NCBI RefSeq assembly: GCF_900996225.1
Contig: NZ_CAAJGL010000079.1
Coordinates: 372,001-436,000, forward strand
DNA: 64,000 nt
From: Paraburkholderia sp. BCC1884
GTDB lineage: Bacteria > Pseudomonadota > Gammaproteobacteria > Burkholderiales > Burkholderiaceae
Reading direction: 5' to 3'
The first letter of the stretch is position 1, and each line of letters begins with the position of its first letter. This document shows positions 9,855 through 17,208 of this stretch, piece by piece. Made by a program: the position numbers and the translations under genes. The notes beneath the pieces were generated by a model. That model made no database searches, had not been told where the DNA came from, and worked only from the letters and a program-made list of their open reading frames with translations.

Positions 9855-10583
9855 ATGGACCGAAAGTCGAAACTACGACAGATTGCCCTGGCGGCACTCA
9901 TCACGTTGGGCGCCGGGCAGGCCGCATATGCCCAGGCTTTGCCGGACAGTTCCGCGAGCGCAAACGTCGGGGGTGGCGTTGTTTCCCAGCCGGGCACGAC
10001 GACGGCATTGCCGGCCACGTCGCAGGCAGGACAGGCACAAACCTCTGCGCTCACGCCCGATGAGGCGAAGCAATCCGCCGCCGGCAACGTGGCGGAATTG
10101 CAGCAGATGATCCACGGCTCGGATCTCAGCGAATTGCGCACCACGTATAACGGCAGCTATGGCGCCAGCTTGCTGTTCTACGGCAAGGAAATGACGTACT
10201 ACGTGGCGCTGTTCCAGCAGAAGAATTTCTGGCGCGTCATCAAGACTCAGGATGCGACGCGCGCCGACATGATCTACAAGGACTTCGTGCGTCAGACGAT
10301 GCAACTGTCGGATGTGGAAATCCGTCGCACGCAACTCGAAGCGCAGAAGGCCTTCACGGAGCGCATGATCGCGTTGTCGCAAGATCGCGCGAATCGCCTG
10401 CAGGCGGACCTCGACGTGGCGCGTCAGCAGCAGACCATCGTCGCCACGCAGCAACAGCAAACGCGTGCCGAAGCGACGTCGCTGGCTCAGCAAAAGGCGG
10501 CCGCGCAGGATCAGTTGCGCTCGGCTCAGCGCCAGGTGCGCGAGTTGCAGCGTCAGTTGGAAAGCGGCTTGCCCTCGCATTGA
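9855..10583 (+). CDS. Exported coiled-coil protein, DUF2968 family
   Basis: A 242-residue protein with a signal peptide ending near AAYAQ. Residues about 75-135 form a globular part (ELRTTYNGSYGASLLFYGKE, TYYVALFQQKNFWRVIKT) and residues 145-238 are a long Gln-rich coiled coil. The pattern matches DUF2968 proteins of Burkholderiales as remembered; the function is unknown. It stands 47 nt downstream of the sigma-54 activator with AGGAA before the ATG and may be read from the same message. Confidence 0.78.
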   Translation: MDRKSKLRQIALAALITLGAGQAAYAQALPDSSASANVGGGVVSQPGTTTALPATSQAGQAQTSALTPDEAKQSAAGNVAELQQMIHGSDLSELRTTYNGSYGASLLFYGKEMTYYVALFQQKNFWRVIKTQDATRADMIYKDFVRQTMQLSDVEIRRTQLEAQKAFTERMIALSQDRANRLQADLDVARQQQTIVATQQQQTRAEATSLAQQKAAAQDQLRSAQRQVRELQRQLESGLPSH

Positions 10584-10891
10584 GGGCGATGATTTAAAGC
10601 ATGAACGTGGTGGGGTGGTGCGGCACGTGTGAAGCGTGTCGCCGCCCGCCTTGCCACGAAAAAAACCGCGCGCAGTTTTCTACTGCCTATCGCGTACTCT
10701 GTTCCGCATACTCTCCGTGTCGGCCGTGTCGGCCGTGTGACAACGTGGCTGTCTCTGCGCCGCACTCCAAGCGATCTTCCATCTTGCTTTAATGCGCACT
10801 CGCGTTGCGAAAGCGGCGGCAAACCTGTTCGGTTTCGCCGCGCCTTCGATGCAGGCAAACTCGCCGTCAGTGTCGCGAGGCGCACTCGACG
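10584..10891. other. Intergenic, 308 bases, no gene seen
   Basis: No convincing coding signal. It contains a 9-bp tandem repeat (CGGCCGTGT, near 10721-10738) and a bulged hairpin at about 10813-10841 (GCGGC-AAACC against GGTTT-C-GCCGC) that could end transcription of the small - strand gene that follows, though there is no long T run. Confidence 0.4.
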
Positions 10892-11080
10892 CTAGTGATG
10901 CTTCTTTCCTTCCGAATGGGTTTCTTTCGCCGCGGGCTGACGCGACTCCGGCACGTCGATGGCAATCGGGTCGCTGGCCGGGAAGCTTTCTTCGAGCGCC
11001 TCGTCGAGGCGGCTATCCGTCGACTCGAGAGGCTGCTGCGTGGTCGTGGAATGAGAGGCGTGCGGCTTCTTGCTGGTCAT
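10892..11080 (-). CDS. Small acidic protein with EALEESFPASDP motif
   Basis: A 62-residue protein. The central motif LDEALEESFPASDPIAI is found in many small proteobacterial proteins of unknown function. The flanks are polar and likely disordered (His/Lys/Ser-rich N-terminus, GKKHH end). The start at 11080 is preferred over 11110 because GGAG lies 6 nt upstream of it. It is a monocistronic gene as far as can be seen. A stress-related role is sometimes suggested by context in other genomes, but nothing here proves it. Confidence 0.75.
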   Translation of the reverse strand: MTSKKPHASHSTTTQQPLESTDSRLDEALEESFPASDPIAIDVPESRQPAAKETHSEGKKHH

Positions 11081-11274
11081 GACATGCTCCATGAGATGAG
11101 AGTCGGTCATTCAGCATAGCGCAAAGCTCGCAGTGGCGACGTCTCGCTGCGCGAGCGGCGAATCTCGCGTCGTAAGCGTTCTCTTCATATCGCCTTCAAA
11201 CCATTGCGCATCAACTCGTTTTCGATGTGTCGCCAGAAGCAGACCGCACTCACGAAACCAAGGCAGCCTACGAC

Positions 11275-11526
11275 ATGGACCTGAAGATCAGCACACCCGC
11301 CACCGTATGTGCCGCACCGGCCGCGCAGCGCTTTCACGCCTCGCACGTAGTGGAAGCGGAGTTGGAACACCTGGAGTGGGCAACGAAGCAACCGGCACTG
11401 CGCATGCTGGACGCCGGGTACTGGCGGCGTCGCGTGCTGGCGGTCAAATGTGGATTCGAACTGACGGAACTGCAGGGAATACGTCTGGAGAAGATCCTGG
11501 CGCGGCTCGGCTGTCCTGCGAAGTAG
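11275..11526 (+). CDS. Hypothetical protein, 83 residues
   Basis: A short protein with no recognised domain. The C-terminal half (YWRRRVLAVKCGFELTELQG, then IRLEKILARLG) has a charge and helix pattern that looks like real protein rather than chance, and codon use matches neighbours. The start at 11275 begins MDLKIST; an in-frame start at 11227 is possible. The ribosome binding site is weak. Function cannot be given. Confidence 0.55.
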   Translation: MDLKISTPATVCAAPAAQRFHASHVVEAELEHLEWATKQPALRMLDAGYWRRRVLAVKCGFELTELQGIRLEKILARLGCPAK

Positions 11527-11561
11527 CCGGGCGCGACGCCGGATATGACGACGGTGAGCGG

Positions 11562-12092
11562 TTACTCGCTGCTGCCGCCGCCGTTGCCACCATTGCCACC
11601 GCTGTTGCCGCCATTGCCGCCATGATGACCACCGCCATGGCTGCCGCCACCGTGGTTGCCGCCGTCGCCGCCACCCGTGCCGAACAGACGCCGGCGACGC
11701 GTGACCACCACCGGGCCGTCGGACGGACTGCCGGTACGATCGGATGCCGGGCGGTCTGAGGACGGGCCATACGATTCGCGCGGCTCACGCGGTTCGCGAT
11801 GCTCGCGCGGTTCACGCGAGCCATGCGGACCGCGCGTGGTGTGCTCGCCATGCGACGGGCGCCCGGCGCGCGGCGCCGGACGCGTGCCGGTGTCGAGCTG
11901 GATCGTGGAGATCGCGCGCTTGTAGATGCCTTGCAGGCCGACCGGCGTGCGCAGCATCACCAGATACTGATCGAACGACTCGATGCACCCAGTCAGGCGA
12001 ATGCCGTTGACGAGATAGATCTCAACGCGCTTTCGTTCTTTGCGCGCAGCGTTCATGAAGTCGTTTTGCGGATGCGATTCTGCGGATGCCAT
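11562..12092 (-). CDS. hfq2: Second RNA chaperone Hfq (Hfq2) with long repetitive tail
   Basis: A 176-residue protein. Residues about 8-75 are a clear Hfq Sm fold: [20 protein letters not shown] is Sm1-like and the Sm2 region reads [21 protein letters not shown]. The usual KHA of Sm2 (YKHAISTI) is KRA here. The remaining ~100 residues are low-complexity: Arg-Glu-Pro repeats ([14 protein letters not shown]) and a Gly/His/Asn/Ser-rich tail. Burkholderia species are known to carry a second Hfq of this long-tailed type. ATG 12092 is used; an upstream TTG at 12098 is possible. No good Shine-Dalgarno sequence is visible. It binds small RNAs and mRNAs in the cytoplasm. Confidence 0.88.
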   Translation of the reverse strand: MASAESHPQNDFMNAARKERKRVEIYLVNGIRLTGCIESFDQYLVMLRTPVGLQGIYKRAISTIQLDTGTRPAPRAGRPSHGEHTTRGPHGSREPREHREPREPRESYGPSSDRPASDRTGSPSDGPVVVTRRRRLFGTGGGDGGNHGGGSHGGGHHGGNGGNSGGNGGNGGGSSE

Positions 12093-12327
12093 GGACAATT
12101 CAGGTTAGTAAGACGGTTGTTCGCCGCGATTCTACCCTGTGTGGGGGCGGAACGCGTCGACGGGCGAACTGGGTCCACTATAACGGCTTGTGGACGCATA
12201 AGCATCTGATAACTATTGGCTGTAACGTTGAGTTACGAATCTGCGGACGAATCACGCATTCTTCCGCCACACCCAAGCCCATCGGGCGCGAATGGCGGAA
12301 AAAGATAGCGTCCGGCGTCGCTTCGAC

Positions 12328-12355
12328 GGAATAAAACGGCGCTGCCGCGCGTTAA
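12328..12355 (+). promoter_or_regulatory. Possible ECF-sigma promoter
   Basis: GGAATA (12328-12333), 16 nt, then CGTTAA (12350-12355). This resembles the GGAAC/N16-17/CGTT form recognised by many ECF sigma factors. It lies about 100 nt before the small lipoprotein gene that is coupled to the ECF sigma gene, which would give autoregulation. The remaining 12093-12452 shows no gene. Confidence 0.4.
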
Positions 12356-12452
12356 GTCAGGCATGGAGCACCGCATCATCCGCGTGGCCGACCGCTTGCA
12401 GGTTGCATGCCGGCCGGCATGCGCCGAACGGGTGCTCATCAGGAGACTTACC

Positions 12453-12587
12453 ATGAAAACATCGCGCTTTCTTTCCGCCGTCTTCGTCCTGCTGGCGCTC
12501 GCGCTCGGCTCACTTGCGACCAGTGGCTGCACCACCGACGGCGCGGCCTCCGGCAGCAGCAGTAGCGGCAGCACCGGCGGCTATTGA
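12453..12587 (+). CDS. Small lipoprotein-like peptide
   Basis: A 44-residue peptide: basic start (MKTSRF), hydrophobic segment (FVLLALALGSLATSG) and a Cys at the expected lipobox position (TSGC), then a Gly/Ser-rich tail. AGGAG at 12441-12445 is 7 nt before ATG. Its stop overlaps the TTG start of the ECF sigma gene (TTGA), so translation of the two is probably coupled. A role as an envelope sensor or decoy is possible but speculative. Confidence 0.72.
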   Translation: MKTSRFLSAVFVLLALALGSLATSGCTTDGAASGSSSSGSTGGY

Positions 12588-13138
12588 GCCTCGCACGCCG
12601 GGTGAGTTTTGAAACCGAAGTGATTGCGTGGCTCCCGCAGTTGCGCCGCTATGCGCGCGCACTGACGGGCGACCGCGCCTGGGCCGACGATCTCGTGCAG
12701 GATACGGCGGAGCGCGCGCTCGCGCGCTGGGCGGCGTTCCGGCCGAACAGCAATCTGCGCGCGTGGCTGCTGACGATCCTGCGCAACATCTACATCGATC
12801 AGTTGCGCGGACGCCGCGAGATTGCCGTCGACGAAAGCAGCGCGCCCTGGCGTAATCTCGAAGCGCCGCAAGGCGAGGTCGACGGTCTGGTGCTGCGCGA
12901 TCTGCAGCGTGCGCTGTACCGTTTGCCGCTCGAGCAGCGCGAAGTGCTGTTGCTGGTCTGCGTGGAGGAGTTGTCGTATCAGGAAGCGTCGCGCGCGCTC
13001 GGCGTGCCGATCGGCACGGTGATGTCGCGGCTCTCGCGTGCGCGTGAGCAACTGCGCGTGTTGTTGACGCAGGGGCCGGTTCCGGGACAGGAGCCGGCGC
13101 GCAAAACTGCGCCGCTGAAAGTGGTGAGAAATCCGTGA
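12584..13138 (+). CDS. ECF-family RNA polymerase sigma factor
   Basis: A 184-residue sigma factor with region 2 (WADDLVQDTAERALARW, then LRAWLLTILRNIYIDQLR) and region 4 (LPLEQREVLLLVCVEELSYQ, then GVPIGTVMSRLSRAREQLR). The TTG start overlaps the lipoprotein stop; an in-frame GTG at 12602 is an alternative. The following gene overlaps it by TGATG and encodes its likely anti-sigma factor. It redirects RNA polymerase to promoters such as the candidate at 12328-12355. Confidence 0.93.
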   Translation: MSLARRVSFETEVIAWLPQLRRYARALTGDRAWADDLVQDTAERALARWAAFRPNSNLRAWLLTILRNIYIDQLRGRREIAVDESSAPWRNLEAPQGEVDGLVLRDLQRALYRLPLEQREVLLLVCVEELSYQEASRALGVPIGTVMSRLSRAREQLRVLLTQGPVPGQEPARKTAPLKVVRNP

Positions 13139-13998
13139 TGAACAACGACGACCACGATTCCGGCTTGCCCGACGGGCTCGATCTGCGCACGCTGTCGGCG
13201 TTCGTCGACGGCGAGTTGCCGGATGCCGGGCGCGCCGCGCTCGAAGCGCAACTGGCGCGCCATCCCGAAGCCGCCGCGCGGGTCGCCGCGTGGCGCGCGC
13301 AGAAGGCCGCATTGCGCGCGCTGTGCGGCGCAACGTCGAGCGAGGAGATCCCACCGCACGACATCGATGACATGCGCGAGACAGTCGGCAGCCTCGGCGA
13401 ACCGGCGTTCATCGTCGTGCGCCGGTCGACGCCATGGTGGCAGCGCACCGCTCTCGCAGCTTGCTGGCTCGCGGCCGGCGCGGGTCTTGCGCTCGCCCTG
13501 GGACCGCTTGCGCCACGCCTGACGGGCGGCGCCTGGAACGGTCTGGGCGGGCATCCACCGAGTTTTGCCGAGCGCGCCGATGTCGCCTACGCGGTCTACA
13601 CGCCGGAGCAGCGTCATCCGGTCGAAGTAGCGGCAAGCGACGAAGAGCATCTGATCAACTGGCTGTCCAGGCGGCTGAACCGGCCGCTTTCGGTGCCGTC
13701 GCTGCAGGAATACGGCTACTCGCTGGTGGGCGGCCGTCTGTTGCCGGGCGAAGCGGGACCGGCTGCGCAATTCATGTATGAAAACACCCGCGGCGCACGC
13801 CTCACCTTGTACGTCACGGGCACCGCACGCGACGAAACCGCCTTCCGTCTCTTTCGCGACGGCAATCGGCGCACCTTCTACTGGATCAACGACGGCATGG
13901 GTTACGCGCTGTCCGGTCCGATCGCGGAAGGCAAGCTGCGCTCGATCGCGATCGACGTCTGCAGTGCGCTTGGTGGCAAACCGGAGTCGTGGCAATAA
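13138..13998 (+). CDS. Membrane-anchored anti-sigma factor
   Basis: A 286-residue protein. The N-terminal cytoplasmic part (LSAFVDGELPDAGRAALEAQ) is the anti-sigma 'putative zinc-finger' helix pattern, but the HxxxCxxC zinc ligands are not visible. One membrane helix follows (LAACWLAAGAGLALALGPLA, about residues 105-124) and then a periplasmic domain of about 150 residues. It would hold the ECF sigma inactive until an envelope signal. ATG 13138 overlaps the sigma stop; a GTG directly before it (13135) is also possible. Confidence 0.88.
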   Translation: MNNDDHDSGLPDGLDLRTLSAFVDGELPDAGRAALEAQLARHPEAAARVAAWRAQKAALRALCGATSSEEIPPHDIDDMRETVGSLGEPAFIVVRRSTPWWQRTALAACWLAAGAGLALALGPLAPRLTGGAWNGLGGHPPSFAERADVAYAVYTPEQRHPVEVAASDEEHLINWLSRRLNRPLSVPSLQEYGYSLVGGRLLPGEAGPAAQFMYENTRGARLTLYVTGTARDETAFRLFRDGNRRTFYWINDGMGYALSGPIAEGKLRSIAIDVCSALGGKPESWQ

Positions 13999-14108
13999 CT
14001 CGCCTGGAATAGCGGCGCGCCCTGGTCCGTTTCCATCATTTTCATCACATGGATCATGTGCGCTATACGCACGACACCTATGCAATGGGCGGCCGTCAAG
14101 GAGAGGCT

Positions 14109-15686
14109 TTGATACGCAGCTTGCCGCCGAATGTATCCGCCGCGCAGTTCGATCGCGCGCTTGCCGCATGGCGCGCGATCGTCGGCGAGGCGCAGGTGAT
14201 GACCTCGGCGGCGGCGCTCGCCGGGTATCTCGATCCGTTCGCGCCCGGCGAGCGCGACGCCTTTGCGGCAAGCGCCGTGCTGTTGCCCGCTTCCGTCGAT
14301 GAGATTCGCGCCGTGCTGCGCATCGCGAATCAGGCACGCATTCCCTTGTGGACCGTGTCGACCGGACGCAATTTCGCCTATGGCGGTGCCGCGCCGCGAC
14401 TGGCCGGGTCGGTGGTGCTCGATCTGCAGCGCATGAACCGCATCATCGAAGTGAACGAGACGCTCGCTTATGCGCTGGTCGAACCGGGTGTGAGTTACTT
14501 CGATCTGTATTCGCATCTGCGCGAGAAGGGCTACAAGCTATGGATCGATCCGCCCGCGGCGGGTTGGGGCAGTGTGGTCGGCAATACGCTGGAACGCGGT
14601 TTCGGCTACACCGCGTATGGCGATCACGCGGCTGCGCAGTGCGGCATGGAAGTGGTGCTCGCCAATGGCGACGTGTTGCGCACCGGCATGGGCGGCATCG
14701 ACACCGGTACGGCCTGGCAGCTTTATCAGCCGGGTTATGGACCGTCGTTCGATGCGATGTTCATGCAGTCGAATTACGGCATCGTCACGAAGCTGGGCAT
14801 CTGGCTGATGCCCGCGCCGCCCGCGTATCTGCTCGGTGAAATCCGCTTTCAGCACGAGGCGGATCTCGAAGCGATCGTCGAGATTGTGCGGCCCTTGCGG
14901 CTCGACGAAACGATCCGCAACCACGCGGTGATCGAAGGCGGCTTGCGACGCGCGGCGGGTTTGTCGTCGCGTGCGCAGTGGTACGAGGGAGCGGGCGCCA
15001 TGCCGGAGAGTGCCGTTGCGGCGATGCTCGACAAGCTCGACGTGGGCCGCTGGAATCTGCATTTCGCGCTCTACGGGACGCCCGAATTGATCGACGCGCG
15101 CTACGCGATCGTGCAGCGCGCCTTCGCGCGCGTGCCGCAAGCGAGACTCTTCGCGGCGCGTTACACGGGCGACTCCCAGCCCAGCGGCGGCGGCGACCGC
15201 AATATGGCCGGCATTCCGGGGATGAGCGCGTTTCGCATGCTCGACTGGCGCGGCGGCGCGGGTGCGCATGTGGACTTTGCGCCAGTATGTCCCGCAACCG
15301 GGCGCGATGCGCTGCGTCAATACACGATGGTCAAGACGCGTGCGGCGGAATATGGCTTCGATTATTACGGCGGTTTTACGGCAGGCGTGCGTCATCTGCA
15401 TCACATTGTCGCGGCGATTTTCGATCGTGACGACGCGAGCCAGGTGGAGCGGGCCGGCGCGCTACTGCGTTCGCTGATGAGCGATGCGCGGGCGGCGGGT
15501 TACGGCGAATATCGCGCGCATCTGGCGTATATGGATTTTGCCGCCGCTCAATACAGTTTCAACGAGGGCGCGTTGCTGCGTCTCTCGGAAACGATCAAGG
15601 ACGCGCTCGATCCGAACGGGATTCTCGCACCTGGCAAACAGGGCATCTGGCCGGCAGCGTGGCGGGACCGGCGCGGCTATACCTGA
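14109..15686 (+). CDS. FAD-dependent vanillyl-alcohol/eugenol oxidase-type enzyme
   Basis: A 525-residue flavoprotein of the VAO/PCMH family. The FAD-binding part shows IPLWTVSTGRNFAYGG and GYTAYGDHAAAQCGMEVVLA. The C-terminal region (TAGVRHLHHIV, EYRAHLAYMDFA, DPNGILAPGKQGIWP) is closer to vanillyl-alcohol oxidase and eugenol oxidase than to p-cresol methylhydroxylase. A GAH motif puts His387 where the FAD-linking His of those oxidases lies, and the Tyr used by p-cresol methylhydroxylase is Leu here. Such enzymes oxidise 4-alkyl or 4-hydroxymethyl phenols. TTG 14109 has AAGGAG 5 nt upstream; ATG 14049 has no such site and would add 20 residues. No cytochrome partner gene follows. Confidence 0.86.
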   Translation: MIRSLPPNVSAAQFDRALAAWRAIVGEAQVMTSAAALAGYLDPFAPGERDAFAASAVLLPASVDEIRAVLRIANQARIPLWTVSTGRNFAYGGAAPRLAGSVVLDLQRMNRIIEVNETLAYALVEPGVSYFDLYSHLREKGYKLWIDPPAAGWGSVVGNTLERGFGYTAYGDHAAAQCGMEVVLANGDVLRTGMGGIDTGTAWQLYQPGYGPSFDAMFMQSNYGIVTKLGIWLMPAPPAYLLGEIRFQHEADLEAIVEIVRPLRLDETIRNHAVIEGGLRRAAGLSSRAQWYEGAGAMPESAVAAMLDKLDVGRWNLHFALYGTPELIDARYAIVQRAFARVPQARLFAARYTGDSQPSGGGDRNMAGIPGMSAFRMLDWRGGAGAHVDFAPVCPATGRDALRQYTMVKTRAAEYGFDYYGGFTAGVRHLHHIVAAIFDRDDASQVERAGALLRSLMSDARAAGYGEYRAHLAYMDFAAAQYSFNEGALLRLSETIKDALDPNGILAPGKQGIWPAAWRDRRGYT

Positions 15687-15722
15687 GCGGTGAAGCCAGC
15701 GCGATATCGCGAGGATCGAGTC

Positions 15723-16148
15723 ATGGACCGACGCACTTTCATGATGAGCGGCGCCTGCCTATCCCGTGCAGCAGGCGGCGCGTTGACGTGGCCTGGGCTC
15801 ACGCATGGCGCGGCTTGCCATGGCACGCTGGCGCTTGTCGATTCCACCTTGCCGCATGGCGCCGCGTTCGCGGAGTATGCCGCTCATCGGCGCTGGCCGA
15901 CTGTTGAAGCGGGTGACGACATCGGCGTGCTCTGGTACACGAAGCTCGCGCCGCTGCTGCTGTTGGAGCATGCGCCGGCGACGCTCGCCCAGACGTCGCT
16001 GATCGGTTTGACCCGCACCTCCGATTACTTCGTGCTCAAACGACTCGCTACCCGTCACGGCGAGTTGATCGAACACAGTCATGAACATGGCCCCGGCGCC
16101 GCGCATGTCACGTTCGTTTTTACGCCTGGCGCCGCCGTCCGAACTTAA
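15723..16148 (+). CDS. Hypothetical exported protein downstream of the oxidase
   Basis: A 141-residue protein beginning MDRRTFMMSGA, which looks like a short Tat- or Sec-type signal. The rest (EAGDDIGVLWYTKLAPLLLL, then TSLIGLTRTSDYFVLKRLA) has no family I can name. GAGGA at 15711-15715 sits 7 nt before the ATG and the gene follows the oxidase by 36 nt, so the two are likely one operon. The stop TAA overlaps the stop of the convergent gene: the four bases TTAA at 16145-16148 serve both strands. Confidence 0.62.
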   Translation: MDRRTFMMSGACLSRAAGGALTWPGLTHGAACHGTLALVDSTLPHGAAFAEYAAHRRWPTVEAGDDIGVLWYTKLAPLLLLEHAPATLAQTSLIGLTRTSDYFVLKRLATRHGELIEHSHEHGPGAAHVTFVFTPGAAVRT

Positions 16149-17158
16149 AACTTGTATTCCTTGTTCTTCGGATCGAAGGTCGAGTCGTCGAACGTCTTCG
16201 GCGTGATCGTTTCGAAGACGATCTTTTCGAAGATCTTGCCGTCGTTGTCGTAGGACTCGACGGCGCGGAAATACGGGTGCCGCAGATCCAGACCCAAGGT
16301 TTCCTTCTTCGCATAGAACTGCGGCTGGCCGGTCGGCGTTTCGAAGGTGAAAGCGACCACGCGCACGCCGTCGAGCGTCTTCACGTCCACCTGAGTCGAG
16401 CGCGGCAAGCCGGCCTCGATATATTTTTTGCCCTCGCTGAGGTACTGATTGGCGATGTATTCGGTGCCGAGATCGCGCACCTGGTGATTCGATTGCGCGC
16501 GGGCGAGGGCGCCGGTCAGCGACGTCCACAAGGACGTCACGTTCAAGATCCCGCCCAGATGCCCGTACATTTCATCGGTACGTTTGGACTCGTCGTAGAT
16601 GACTTCCTGGCCCGCATGCGCGCCGTCGGGCAACCATTCCGCGTAGATGCGTAGCGGGTCGTGCGCGAGGCGCACCAGCATGTGATCCGGCTTATCGGGC
16701 CATTGGCCGTGAATGCGCTCCGAGCGCGCCATCGTGAACTCGTACGACGGATAACCGTTCGGTCCTTCCTTGATGTAGCGCGGCAAGGCGAGCGGATCGA
16801 GCGACTGGAACAAAGCGACCAGTTGCGCGTCGTCGAGCTTTTCCATTGCGCCGCTCTGTTGCGCGGCGCGCAGCCATTTGACCTGCTGATCCAGCGTGAG
16901 CTTGCCGACCTGTGAAGACGGCGTGCTGGGCGCCTTGACGGCGCTGGCCGTGTCGAGCGGAGGCGGCGCGTCGTCGTTCTGTGCGAACGCCGATGGCGTG
17001 CCCATCCAGACAGTACTGACGACCAAAGCGCCGATCAGCAGCGTCCGCGACGCCACGCTGCGTAACCCTGCGTGGCTACGCCTCGCGCTCAGCGGTGCGA
17101 CGGTGAGGCGCATGAAGGCCGGCGGGCGGCTCGGGCGTGCGGACAGGCTGTGCTTCAT
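16145..17158 (-). CDS. Exported DUF1571-like protein
   Basis: A 337-residue protein with a long basic N-terminus, a hydrophobic segment (LLIGALVVSTVWMG) and cleavage near AFAQ. The mature domain (HDPLRIYAEWLPDGAHAGQE, then NVTSLWTSLTGALARAQ and FETPTGQPQFYAKKETLGLD) resembles DUF1571, a lipoprotein-carrier-like fold; the assignment is from memory. GGAG 5 nt before the ATG supports the start. It lies 50 nt downstream of fadD on the same strand and may be the last gene of the fad operon; a link to lipid handling is only inferred. Confidence 0.75.
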   Translation of the reverse strand: MKHSLSARPSRPPAFMRLTVAPLSARRSHAGLRSVASRTLLIGALVVSTVWMGTPSAFAQNDDAPPPLDTASAVKAPSTPSSQVGKLTLDQQVKWLRAAQQSGAMEKLDDAQLVALFQSLDPLALPRYIKEGPNGYPSYEFTMARSERIHGQWPDKPDHMLVRLAHDPLRIYAEWLPDGAHAGQEVIYDESKRTDEMYGHLGGILNVTSLWTSLTGALARAQSNHQVRDLGTEYIANQYLSEGKKYIEAGLPRSTQVDVKTLDGVRVVAFTFETPTGQPQFYAKKETLGLDLRHPYFRAVESYDNDGKIFEKIVFETITPKTFDDSTFDPKNKEYKF

Positions 17159-17208
17159 GAATCTCTCCGTAAGGTGACGCCTGGCGACGACGCCGGGCGT
17201 CTTGCCTG

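Noticed and set aside
14109..15686. Assignment as p-cresol methylhydroxylase flavoprotein (PchF)
   Set aside because: N-terminal similarity is strong, but the flavin-linking Tyr is Leu, the C-terminus follows the oxidase group and there is no cytochrome subunit gene.
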